Origin: Ixodes scapularis
Taxonomy: Eukaryota > Arthropoda > Arachnida > Ixodida > Ixodidae
DNA length: 64,000 nucleotides
Assembly (NCBI RefSeq): GCF_016920785.2
Contig: NW_024609884.1
Span: 87,226,069-87,290,068 of the forward strand
Direction of reading: 5' to 3'
Position numbers and translations under genes: made by a program. Every line of letters begins with the position of its first letter. Position 1 is the stretch's first letter. Of the stretch, positions 1-10,749 are shown one piece after another. A model generated the notes under the pieces. The model worked only from the letters and a program-made list of their open reading frames with translations. It did no database searches and was not told where the DNA came from.

Positions 1-2160
1 TGCAGCGTCGGCTGCGTCTGGACTTATGGTGAAAATGGGTATAGGCCCGCTTCGCCAATATTTCGTTGTCCGAGATGACAGTGAGATGGAAACTAGGCGC
101 CAAATATCAGCCTCGCGTCACGTGACCCACGATTCAGAGATAGAAGATAGTTGGTCCAATCGGTACACGTCTCTGCTTTCAGCTTTGGGGCGAAATAAGT
201 CCCAGCCCATAGCCAACCGGCAACGGCCAGGCGGCGCCAGCAGGGTAAGAGCGCACGGTTATACCCTGTCTCGTTGTAACTTGGCAACGGGAAAACGATA
301 AGCCCCACATTGCGTGCCGGCGGCTTCGAAATGCGCGACGTACACGAGCGCAACGCACACATATTGGAGCATGACGCAGCGAAAAGTCTGATACTTCTCC
401 GGAGTTGAGGCGCGCTCCGGTGATAGGCAGTCACGCTCCGATTGGCCCGCCAGGGCCGTAGCTTCCGCTCTACTGGCACGTTACGCGATCACGGCTTCCT
501 GGGATACCCAGTATTTCTTGCTTCAGACACTAGGCTAAGCGGCGCCACCGGAGTAAAATCTCACGTTTGAACAATGCAGCCGCCACTCCCAGGGTACCCA
601 ATATTTCTTGTTTCAGTCGCTAGATGGCGCCAAACCAAACAGCATTGCAGGTTGCCTATAGAGACGGAAGCAATTTCGTCTTCAATGAGAATAACATAAC
701 AATTGCGAGACACGCAGGCTACACGAAAAAGCGCCTCGGGGTGATTGCAACGTGGGCAATTGGTGATGCTGGACGGCCTGCCCAATGCGACCAAGACATT
801 TCTCAATATAGTCGAGGAGGACACACGATCGATGAAGAAAACTAAAAGAAGCCTCTGGCTGTTGCTTTCTCTTCTTTTTTTTTTTTTTTTATAGATACTA
901 CAATTTACAGTCAGGAAATGTGGTATACGAGTAAACAAAACACTTGAAATCAACATAACTATATACAACAATCGACAGTGCCTTTTAAATGCAGAACACA
1001 GGGCTCCCGGTGTGTATACGATTCAAAAGCGAAGATGCAAAATGTGACCACGTGTAAACCAAATGTTCAAACAACCATCGATCAAACGGGGCTTGCTACG
1101 TCGTCTGTCGTTGTAAAGTGTAGTTCGTATGTTCTTGTATTCCGCAGTATCTCTCCAACCGTTGCAGCGTGAGTAGCATAAGCTGGAGGCCCGACTGTTT
1201 ATGTATCATACACTTGCTCTGAAAACGGGCCCACGGCAGATGTGCTCCAATAGATAGAAAGCATTTTTTTAGCTTTTTATGCGGAAGAGCAGGAAGCTGA
1301 CTGTGTAACGAAACTTTCTATGACTATACGCGGGCTGTGTATATCTATACATCAACACAGTGTTTCCAAACAAGCCCTCTTTGCAAACAATAGTTGTGGG
1401 CACTGCGCGTGCGCAGAAACCAAATTCGGGAGGAGGGAAGCGGTTGCTCCCGGGCAGTCCGACAGCAGCGCCACCACAGTGGCGTGGCGTCAGTGAGTTG
1501 AATTGGTCTATAAACTTCTTTTTAATTATGCATGATTAGGCTTTTTTTTGTGCTTGATGTTTTCTTTACAAGTTGTGCATCTTTTGTAACTGCACATTTT
1601 GCCTTCGCCTTTATGCATATTTTCTGCCATTGGCTCTTTTCTTTGTATATTTATTATCACTGGCTAAACTCTCAATACACGCGCCATGGTCCTACGCTTT
1701 TTGGGTGCGTGACTGGTTCAGCCATTGAAAGCAAACACATAAACACGATGAGGGGCCATGACGATGAACTTTCGATGCAGTTTAATTGGTTCCATCGAAA
1801 CGTAGCGTCGGCTGCGCTCAGACTGAGTGTGAAACAAAGCGTACATGGGTGTCCTCCAAACTTTTTTTTTTTTTTTTTACAGGGTTGTTTTTCACCGCAA
1901 AACTAAACTGCGCATCGCCAAACGCTCGTTCTCCGCCCAAATGTAGCGCTAGCAGTTTGAAGCAGACGCCAAAATTTTAAAAAACGAAAGGTTATCTTAT
2001 TCAAAAGTTATAAGGTATTTTCCTCAATGTTCAATGGAAAAATGGCAGCTGACGGAGAGCTCTCAATTACATGGAGTTGCATGGCGCCAGTTACCGAAAA
2101 TGGGCCCCATTTTCCCATCGAAATTTAAAAAAAGAAATCCCCTATAGTGGTTGAATTAAA
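1..2160. other. Gene-free stretch
   Basis: No recognisable gene. Two imperfect copies of a roughly 45-bp segment lie at 499-546 and 586-631. Each reads about CCAGKRTACCCARTATTTC and ends in a GGCGCC site, which suggests a small local duplication. Poly(T) runs occur near 877-891 and 1861-1878. The short open frames here have no family features and no codon signal I trust. Confidence 0.5.
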
Positions 2161-2407
2161 TAATGGTTAGTTCTGAGACTTGTAGGATCTTTCTACCTTA
2201 TGCTATGCCCAATTCGATCAAGCCACTCAAGCCACGCTCCAGTCGTTCCCAACGAACTCACGCAACACTGCAAGTTCAATCAAACGGTTTATCAGGTCAC
2301 ATTCCCTCCGGGTGCTGCAGCAGCTTGTCGGCTCCCTCAATGAGGACTCCTCTACCAAAGACTCCAACCGGGGACCGCCAAATCGAGACTCTACAATTTT
2401 GTGTGGA

Positions 2408-2496
2408 ACACAAGGGGTGAGCCGTGTCAATGTCCGGGTGTCGCTTGGACTGAACCAAGCGACACCCGGACATCGACACGCCCCACCCCTTGTTCC
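2408..2496. repeat. Long imperfect hairpin upstream of a ribozyme-like motif
   Basis: Left arm 2408-2448 and right arm 2455-2496 are inverted copies separated by a 6-nt loop. The inner 18 bp (2431-2448 against 2455-2472, starting TGTCCGGGTG) pair perfectly. The outer part pairs with about four or five mismatches. The hairpin lies 50 bp upstream of the hammerhead-like motif at 2545-2583 and may belong to the same Penelope-like remnant, but that link is inferred from proximity only. Confidence 0.8.
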
Positions 2497-2544
2497 CTAC
2501 TCAAAATTTCATAAAGACGACCAGCAAGCTTCATTTGGGCTCCA

Positions 2545-2583
2545 CGTCCCGATGAAGGCAGTGCTACTGCCGAAACGTCGACG
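2545..2583 (+). ncRNA. Hammerhead-ribozyme-like motif, Penelope type
   Basis: The segment folds as a minimal hammerhead. A stem I strand CGTC (2545-2548) precedes a CCGATGA core (2549-2555, canonical CUGAUGA with U4 changed to C). After one extra A comes stem II GGCAGT/ACTGCC (2557-2562 and 2566-2571) with a 3-nt loop. The GAAA core box (2572-2575) is followed by CGTC and the stem I partner GACG (2580-2583). The A-C-G-T joining GAAA to the cleavage site is self-complementary, as in the dimer-forming hammerheads known from Penelope-like retroelements. Predicted cleavage follows C2579. The U4 change and the extra A make activity uncertain. No Penelope reverse transcriptase or GIY-YIG frame is visible nearby, so this would be a terminal remnant. 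Confidence 0.55.
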
Positions 2584-2684
2584 AACGCCTTTTATATCCA
2601 CCATTCGTATCCCCTTTTTTATTTTTTGCATGTTTACCTAAGTTTGTAAATTCAGCTGCATTGTCTGTGCAACCCCTTCATTTG

Positions 2685-3068
<384 letters not shown>

Positions 3069-3504
3069 TATCTAAAATTGTTTTATGTTCTTCATTCTTT
3101 GGGTGGCGAAGAGCTATTCCTGCAATTAATTCGTCGGAACCCGAAAATCGTTGCACCGCGCCTTTAAAGTGGAACGGAACCTTGGAAACGTGCACAAAAT
3201 AGTTGACGCCGAATATAGGCATTAAAACGTGACATGTATGAATCCTGCCCTTTTCAGTCTTCTATGAGGCGACAGTGCCTCTCCTCCCTTAAAAGCCCTT
3301 AAAAGCGTTCGTGGAAGAAACACAACATGCCTCCTTGGAGAGTGGACGTGCCGCAAAACATTTAGATACTCGTTAGAAGTTTTACTTGCAAGTTTTTCGG
3401 TTGAATCTTAAAGGAACGATGAAATCAGGTTTGCACTCTGAGTAAACACCGCATAGAATTATTCCTTCACATCTATAACTAACGAAGCAGACGTTAGTTT
3501 TTTT

Positions 3505-4844
3505 CAGTGTGTCGAACCGAAAAAAATACGGGTTCTGTTACGGTTCAGGTTCAGGTAAATTTATTTTGTTCCGGTTCAGTTCCGGTTCGATTAATTCGAT
3601 CCGCGAACCGGTTCGCGAACCGGTTCGGAAATTATAAATGACAAATTGCAACATCAAAATAAATGACAAATAAAACATCTGAAATCAGCACATACGAAAC
3701 GGGATACATCGTAGTGTAAGGCTCAGGGATTTCTACCAGGAATGGTTTCTTTATGTGCACTCAAAGGTTACCTCACCGACGTTTACGCATTCGGACTTCA
3801 TCTAATTGGGTCCGACGCAGTAGCTGTAAAATCCGCGACCTCCTTACAAACCCACTTACAAGTAGAACTCGCTAACTATCCCGCCACCTCGGCGTGTAAG
3901 CAATTGAAGGAACAGTGGGGAGAAAATACACCTTTCTTTATTTGAACTAGCCTTCGGTAACTCAAATTAGGCCCTTAAAGAAGTTTTCATTAAACAAGAT
4001 ACGGAATATGAAAAACACTTCACCGAACGCAACGCCAGAAGGACGTAATAGGATAAATATTAAAATAGAAGAGTTCGCTGTCTCACAAATATGTTAGCTT
4101 CTAAGTGTCTATACGAAACCGGATGCATCGTGGTGCTGGCTTTCGTCAGCGGCCGCCACTCGCACAAAACTAACTACACCGCACACTATATTACGTGGAC
4201 GTCTAAAGGGATGCGGGAGAAGGTAACCACGTCTGTTCCAGTGACCACGTGGTTACTATGAGGTGCTGCTTTATGACGTAGGTTCTCTCCCTCAAACATT
4301 ATCAAACTCCACAGCCTTTTCTTTTCTCATTCCGATTGAACCAAGCTTCAAGAACTCGCGCGTTCTAGAAACGTGTTATGAAATGAGCACACAGCAGCAT
4401 TTAGGATTTACGAGATTGTAGGAAAATAAAATCCCGTGACGCAACTTTTTTTTTTTTTGCACAGTTTTCCAATTATTTTTTTTCCGTGCAAGCCGCGACC
4501 AGCGCAATACTGGTTCCTATGTCAAGATTCATGGATGCAGCGTTTGTCAAGATTCATGGATGCAGCGTTTATATTCCTAAGACTGAGTGGAGAAGAAAAA
4601 TATGTAAGCGAGGTGTGTGTCAGTTGACGGCGCTTAAAAAACAAATGGCATTGATAGCACATTCATTGTCAACAGCGCGTGGCCAAACCGTTTTGACATG
4701 AGCCGGTAACCGTTATTTTTTTTCCGGTTCAGTTCCGGTTCGGGTTCATCGCGATAACAATATAACGGTTCGGGTTCAGGTTCAGTTCCGGAAAAAATAC
4801 CGGTTCGGTTCCGGTTTTCGGTTCGGTTCCGGTTCGACACCCTG
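3505..4844. mobile_element. Non-autonomous hAT-like element
   Basis: The ends are inverted. The left end reads CAGTGTGTCGAACCG and the complement of the right end reads CAGGGTGTCGAACCG. Both flanks carry GTTTTTTT (3497-3504 and 4845-4852), an 8-bp target-site duplication of the length hAT transposases make, although this one is low-complexity. Both subterminal zones are packed with CGGTTC/GAACCG words (3510-3640 and 4705-4835). A 25-bp tandem duplication lies at 4521-4570. The interior holds no transposase frame. A related end occurs at 56255-56376. Confidence 0.8.
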
Positions 4845-4852
4845 GTTTTTTT

Positions 4853-7130
4853 GTGTTTTTTTTTCTTTCTTTCCAGACAATGGTGTCGCAAAACAATTTG
4901 CAGAAAAACGAGCAGCGTCCACCATATCAACTCGCCGCAAAATTAGCGGCCCCTTGATCTGACGCCGATTATAAGCCACCAATGATCACCATAGCCACGC
5001 AATGGAGTCAGCAATGCACGGGACATTCTTAGGTCTGGCTATTTCCCGTTATTGCAGCGACTGGCGACATTGGCGACACCGGCTTAACTATAGGGGGCGC
5101 GCTGGTCAGGCAAAATGGGGAACGAAAGGGGGTCGGTTCATCGTTCACCACGCGAAACACCCTGATTTGTTCTGTTGCAGCGTAGAATCTGTGCTACATG
5201 TGGAAGCAAAGTGCTTTTTGGACAGTAACAAACTAACTATCTTCTTATAGTCAGAGCGTAAGAGTAGCAGGGTGGAAGCATAAAGATACTTCTGTTGTTG
5301 TTGTTGTTTCTTTTCGGAGGACTAAACTTCGAGGTGTACAACATTGAAAACCCCCCGAGCCTTTTCGAAGTGTGAACAGCTAATGTAAAACAACTAAACA
5401 TCGCCCTCCGGAAGGTCGTCAAAGCGAGGATAAGGTTTCGCGTTGGCTTTGTCCGGTGCGCTTCGAACGCCCTCGGGTTCAGTTGAGAAGAAAACAGCAA
5501 ATGACCTCAATAGGGTGGTAAATTTTTCTATGAAAGTACAAGTGATTAACGTGTACAAACTACTCGTGACCGCTGTCACCAGCTCGTCCCGGAGGCCAGT
5601 CGCTTGAAAGAGGCGCCCTGCCTTTTTCATCCATCCTGTCAGCGGCTGTAGAGCCAATCAGCTTGCACGAAATAAGAAACATGAATACCTCGTTCGCACG
5701 ATCATAAATATCCCTTTAGCCAAGGGACCTTTATGGCCACGAATCAGTCCGCGATCCTCCGCGCGTAACATGTTCTCGCGACCCAAGAGCGCGGCCTGAT
5801 TCGCCGATTGCAAAGATATTCAATGTGCCTTTATGCTGTCCATGTGAACCCAATATCGCTCTAGGGCACTAGTTAATTTTCCACCTCCAGATGTGGTTTC
5901 TTGGGCTATGGCACTTATGCACATCTGCTCTTTATCACTGGGCTGTTTTATCGCGAATAAAAAGTAACAATGAAGTCGAGTGAGTTACCTTTTATTACTA
6001 ACGGTAACGGAAGCGCGTTAACTTTATTTTGAGCTTACGTAGGACGGTAACGTCTGCCTGTTCTTCGCAGTAATGAGTTACGTATTTCGTTGCTATTTTT
6101 TCAGTAGCCCCTAGAACACTGTACATTCAAAAAATTGCGAAGTGCCTATTTTCGAAAAGGAGTCGTAGCACGCGCCGAACTTGAAAACTTGAATTTTTTT
6201 TACAAAAACTCTTCGTGGGCTTCAATATTCACCCGACTCAGTAAGATGACTGACCCTCCCCCTGCTTTGTGGAAACGCAGAGCCGCGGAAAGTGTTTAAA
6301 ACGTAAAAAGTACAACGCTTTCTTCTCTTTTTTTTCTTTTTTTGTGGGGCACTTGCGTGTCAAATTAACGAAGGGCGTCTGACACGCCCCAGCGAAGATG
6401 GACCGAGGATTAATTTTGACCACGTGGCGCTCTTTTGACGTGCAGCCGACAGCTCCTCACATCGCCTTCCTTGCAATAAGCAGAGCGTAATATATGTAAC
6501 GATTTAGGTGGAAATAATTGAAACTAGATTGATTTTTAATTGCGAACGTCCGTGATGAGGAGCCGTTCGGCAAATGAGGTTCCCCAGAAACTAATTAGCA
6601 GCGGTAGGCGTGGAAGCGCTTTATTAGCCCAGTTTGGAGCGCACCGGACAGCGCCCGTGCAGCACTGGACGTCCGTGGCCATTTTCAGAGACGGCCGGTT
6701 GCAGCATGCGAGGGAACCGAACTCGTTTCGTCTGCTATGGTGGGACCCTCACACGGGAAACGTACCACATACGTTTCTCTTTTTCTTTAAAGTTCACTTT
6801 TTTTATATGTATTTATGGCGGAGACCTTTACTTCGAAAAAACAGAAACTAAGAAAGTTCACAGCGACCTTTATTTACAAAGCCTTAAGAATGCGTGGAAC
6901 GCATTACTAAAAAAAGCGATCGTTTAAATTTGTTTACATGGTATTAAAAGGTCGTTTCGGGGAGTGAAGAGGAACATATTGCTTATTGATTGCCACCACC
7001 CTCCTCTAGACCATCCCGATGCACTACGGAAAATATTGACTCGGGGTAACAATAGTCCTTTTCATCTCAAGAAACGTATTTAAAGAACGTCCGACTCCCG
7101 CGGATCATGGCTAATTTCCCCCTTTCTGTA
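4853..7130. other. Gene-free stretch with a possible hAT-like end
   Basis: No gene recognised. A (TTG)n run lies at 5289-5310. At 5940-6122 the sequence is rich in AAAGTAAC/GTTACT words, and the complement of its right edge begins CAGTGTTCTAGGGGC. That resembles a hAT terminus, but I could not find a matching left end or target duplication. Confidence 0.4.
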
Positions 7131-7133
7131 GAG

Positions 7134-7205
7134 CAGAGGCCTCCAAAGGTTTTGGCCAAGGGGCCGGATTGGAAATCGGTTGCAGTCTCGACGGCCGGAA
7201 AATAA
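7134..7205. mobile_element. Solo hAT-like terminus
   Basis: The segment begins CAGAGGCCTCCAAAGG and continues through TTTTGGCCAAGGGGCCGG. This strongly resembles the terminal inverted repeat of widespread animal hAT families of the CAGNGGTCYCCAAAC...GGGCCGG type. No partner end or target duplication was found, so only a fragment can be claimed. Confidence 0.5.
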
Positions 7206-7833
7206 ATGAGACATGTAAATAAGGAAATACTTAATAAAGCAGAGCACTAATTAAAAAAAATCATGTAAATACAACTGTTTAAACTATAGCCAACATCTTA
7301 AAAATGTAAAATGAATGAACACATATACTTTATTTTTAAGCGGAACGTGATGCTAATTATTACATTACCAAATAATGGTGACTGAGAAAATTCACCCCGC
7401 CTAGATCGAAGCGCATGGGAACTTAGGCATATACACTCGAAGCAGAATGCTAACAATAATGGTAAAGCTGATGCTGACGATATGCAACAGGTGTGACACA
7501 GAACACTAATCACGGTATACAAGAAAATACGAAGGAATTTTATCACAGTTGCACAGACGAAAATGACTACCAATAGTACTGCTGGTAATGGCATGTGGAG
7601 ACAAATACTTATAATCAATTACATTTTATTGTGACTTTTTTAACGCTCCAATTGCTTTATTTTCTGCGGTAACGTTCGCTGTAATTAAATTACTATTTTT
7701 CTGTGATCAACTGTATGTTTTCGAAAGAGCTCAAATCATTGATGGTACGTTTACACTTGCGGATCCGCTAGCGAATCCGCCCAGCTTTTGCGGCTGGGGC
7801 AAAACGCTAAGCAGAAAACGCGGCGGCGAGCCG

Positions 7834-7993
7834 TATAGACCTTTCCAATGTTTACAAATCCACAGCCCAGCGTGCGATCTCCACAGCTCAGCACGCGCGT
7901 GTGCGTCGCTTCGGAAAGCGAGCAATTCACGCGCGATACGCACGAACATTGAAAATGAAACCGACCAGCAGCCCTTTTCTGGAAAGGTCTATA
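7834..7993. mobile_element. 160-bp MITE, copy 1
   Basis: Bounded by TATAGACCTTTCCA and its complement TGGAAAGGTCTATA. A copy of exactly the same length and similar sequence lies at 33095-33254. A TA target duplication is the simplest reading of the TATA at both ends, pointing to a Tc1/mariner-type mobiliser, though that assignment is inferred. No coding capacity. Confidence 0.88.
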
Positions 7994-9540
7994 GGTCCAG
8001 GACCTATTTCTGCCGCCGAACGAGGCGTTTCGCTGACCGGAAGTGACATTTTTGCGCAGCGCGACGCTGCCTACGTCACGAGTATACGCGTTCTTCTGGG
8101 AGCAACAGCGCCCGGGAGTAACAGCCGTGGTGGGAGCTCTCGCGCCTTCTCGTCATATTAGACGGGATATTACGAGAACAGCTGCCGCAGCCGGCACTAC
8201 TGCTGCCGCTCGAAGGTAGTAGATATAATAATAAACACAACCCGCTCGTCGCCGCCGCCGCCGGGAGCAAATGTGCTCCCGCAGCAGCGGATTTCTTTTC
8301 AGGTCTAAACGTTCCTCGAGTTGAGGTTTTTACGTAAAAAAGTGCTCTGTCTGCCCGTGCGTCACTCATCTATGTTGCACCAACTTTGGACACCTTTTTA
8401 GACTTATATACACATTTGTGAGCAAGGCACCAGTGAGCGTCCATTTGGAAGTGCTGGTGGCTCCGCCCAGCCTGCGAGGTGCATCCGCGGTGTTGGTGCG
8501 GGTGAAAGTGCCAATCGCCCAGCAAACCCAATCCCTGGGCGGTGGGTAGTGATCCCGAACTCTATTTGATTGGTTTGTATGCGGTTGCGGCCATAGACAA
8601 CCTCTGTGTATTTTTTGAAACTTGTTTTCAACCCGAGCCGAAACGCAATGGCGTCTGCTTCCACGAGCGACGCCTGTGATCCTTCGTAATTTCCGATCCT
8701 TGATGGTAAGCACATGCGCTTATTCTTTACAATGTAATACAATAGTAGCAGCGCGTTGAGTGATTACTATCGCGTTTCCTGGTACCCGTAGGGCCGCTTT
8801 GCAGACGCAATGATGGACCGCATCGCGGTTTCTAGAACTGAAGGAGCGGTGTGTGTCGGGCACATTAGGCCCGAAGTACGTCTTAGTAATACGTAACAAG
8901 ACATTAGGACTGCGAGATCAAGCCGTTCACGCTTTGAACTGCCGTTGTTTCGCACATTTCAGCGCGATTTCGGTACTACCATCCACTCGCTCAAGGACTA
9001 CTCGCACAACTGAGAGGGCGCAGAAATAACTGTGTCTTTGTGTCTGTGCTGCGCCTTCGTGTCTGCGTATACATTCACGAGTATAAAAAAATGATGCACG
9101 CGAAAAGTTTCCTACACAGCGGAATGTCGCGTGTATGCGATTGGTCGTTCGATCGGCGAAGTTGCGATGCGGAGTGCGCGAACAATGTGCCAGGCGCACT
9201 GCCTTTTAAATCAAGCTTTGGCAAACCCATGCTGCCAAGCGACAAAAAAAAAAAAAAAGAAACACGATAAAGCAACGCCGCAAAGCAAGAAGGCGGGTTC
9301 AAAATAAGTTTTATCAATCAAGTTCTTCCGCGGCAACCACAGCAGTTTTTAATCATCTTCGCCGTGCAACATACCACCAATTATTGTTCATCGCTAGCAC
9401 AATTTGTTGACGGTTTCAGTCACAAAATACGCAAACGCATTATTGAATATCGACATTAAGAAAACCACAAATGAAGCCAAATCTGCGATCAATTTAAAAA
9501 AAAAATTACTGCGAAATAAAATTATAAAATAGTTTGTATG
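7994..9540. other. Gene-free stretch
   Basis: No recognisable gene. There is a short (GCC)n run near 8251-8263 and an A run near 9243-9257. Overlapping frames on both strands show no domain. Confidence 0.5.
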
Positions 9541-9548
9541 CTGTCTCA

Positions 9549-9632
9549 GAAATTCGGTGTCTAGACACACGAAATTCGGTGTCTAGACACATGAAGTTCG
9601 GTGTCTATAGTTTTGAAATTTGGTGTTTAGGA
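9549..9632. repeat. Short minisatellite, period about 22 bp
   Basis: Three to four units of the type GAAATTCGGTGTCTAGACAC run from 9549, decaying to the right. It lies just beyond the RT fragment at 9650-9870. Confidence 0.75.
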
Positions 9633-9649
9633 AACACGAAGAGGACGCA

Positions 9650-9870
9650 AGACCGAACCCTGTGGGACATTAGATGTAACGTTTACAGTACTTGTTGAAT
9701 GACCATTCAAAAACACACGCGGCTTTCCATCACAAAGATAGTTACCATCTAGAAAAAAACATCGGGATCAATATTCCAAACATGTAACTTTTTCAGTAAC
9801 AAACCGTGATCCACTTTATCAAGAGCCCTGCACACATATCTAGAAACACACGGTACATCTCTTCTCCGGA
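9650..9870 (-). pseudogene. Non-LTR reverse transcriptase fragment
   Basis: Read on the minus strand, the segment encodes ALDKVDHGLLLKKLH, matching the RT block with the catalytic FDKVDH motif. After a frameshift and a stop it encodes NGHSTSTVNVTS followed by VPQGSVL, matching the RT fingers/palm block. The downstream YADD block is not seen. The fragment is too short and broken to place in a clade beyond non-LTR. The tRNA-like segment at 10075-10135 lies about 200 bp upstream in its reading direction. Confidence 0.7.
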
Positions 9871-10074
9871 CTCAACTCAAAGCGCGATGTCATAATGAAA
9901 TTTAACCAACAATGATGTGCAAGATGCACGGGTCCGAAAACCGTATTGATATTGTATCTTTATTTTAATCTAGAGTACAAAAGCCAGGTAGTAGAAAAGC
10001 TTTAACACGTGATCTGAATTGCGCACAAGTGGCATACGGATAATTAGCACGAGTTAAGATGTCGAGGTAGCCCT

Positions 10075-10135
10075 CTCCTGGTAGCTCAAGCGGTAGAGTT
10101 TTCGGACAGCTGTGCGTAAGGTCGATTCCCAGGAG
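10075..10135 (+). other. tRNA-like fragment, possible SINE head
   Basis: A 7-bp acceptor-like pairing CTCCTGG/CCAGGAG encloses an A-box-like TAGCTCAAGCGGTAGAG and a B-box-like GGTCGATTCC. A T run follows within 15 bp, as at pol III units. At 61 bp it is shorter than a tRNA, and no proper T-arm forms against the acceptor. I call it a tRNA-derived relic or SINE head, not a functional tRNA. Confidence 0.45.
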
Positions 10136-10229
10136 CTGCAGAATTTTTTTTTTAGCGAATAAAGCATTTACTGCGCAGCGATTAAAATAATATCACATGA
10201 CCTTCGTCATGTGATCGCATCAATGACGC

Positions 10230-10420
10230 CCCGCAAATCCACGTTCCCGCGCCACAATTCAAATCCTAGAGCGCCTAACGCCCTCTGTGGGATGCACCAC
10301 GAAAGCGGTGCCTTCCCGTGAGACGCCCTCAAGTGCACTTTCCCGCGCCGCAGCTCAAATCCTATAGCAACCTCTGTCGGATGCAGCTTGAACCAGTTAC
10401 CAGAGGTTGTCAACATACGG
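10230..10420. repeat. Two diverged tandem units
   Basis: Two imperfect copies of a segment containing TTCCCGCGCC, CTCAAATCCTA and CCTCTGTSGGATGCA run from about 10236 and 10325. They are about 70-75 percent alike by eye. Function unknown. Confidence 0.6.
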
Positions 10421-10544
10421 TGATGACATCCTCTGTGATTTACAGTACACCCTGCTACGTGTCTTTCCCACGCCTGGCACGCGCCGCGGACGTGACTTCA
10501 CACCTACACCGCGTACGTGACTCGATGGCGGGGACCTCGACGAG

Positions 10545-10745
10545 CTCCGATTGGTCACTGACCAATGCCCTGTGGGCGGGGCCGTCTATGTCGGTGATCG
10601 CTCTGGGCGTGGCCATCGATGCCCACCGCCTGTAATAACAGGCGGTGGGCAGGTCAGTGGAATGAGAGAGGGGGAAGGAGCCCTGCCCTGCTGCGCTGTG
10701 ATTGGTCGAGGTCGGGTTTGGCCCCACCCACCTGACCTGTGATTG
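10545..10745. promoter_or_regulatory. CCAAT/GC-box-rich patch
   Basis: GATTGG or ATTGG motifs, or their complement, recur near 10548, 10560, 10699 and 10741. GC-box-like GGGCGGGG (10574) and GGGCGTGG (10607) lie between them. The composition resembles a TATA-less promoter, but no downstream gene or exon is recognised. The spacing may also be fortuitous within a repeat. Confidence 0.3.
10621..10650. other. Perfect 13-bp hairpin
   Basis: GCCCACCGCCTGT (10621-10633) pairs exactly with 10638-10650 across an AATA loop. It sits in the CCAAT/GC-box patch. No T run follows, so it is not a simple terminator, and it does not match the histone mRNA 3' stem-loop. Confidence 0.85.
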
Positions 10746-10749
10746 GCCG

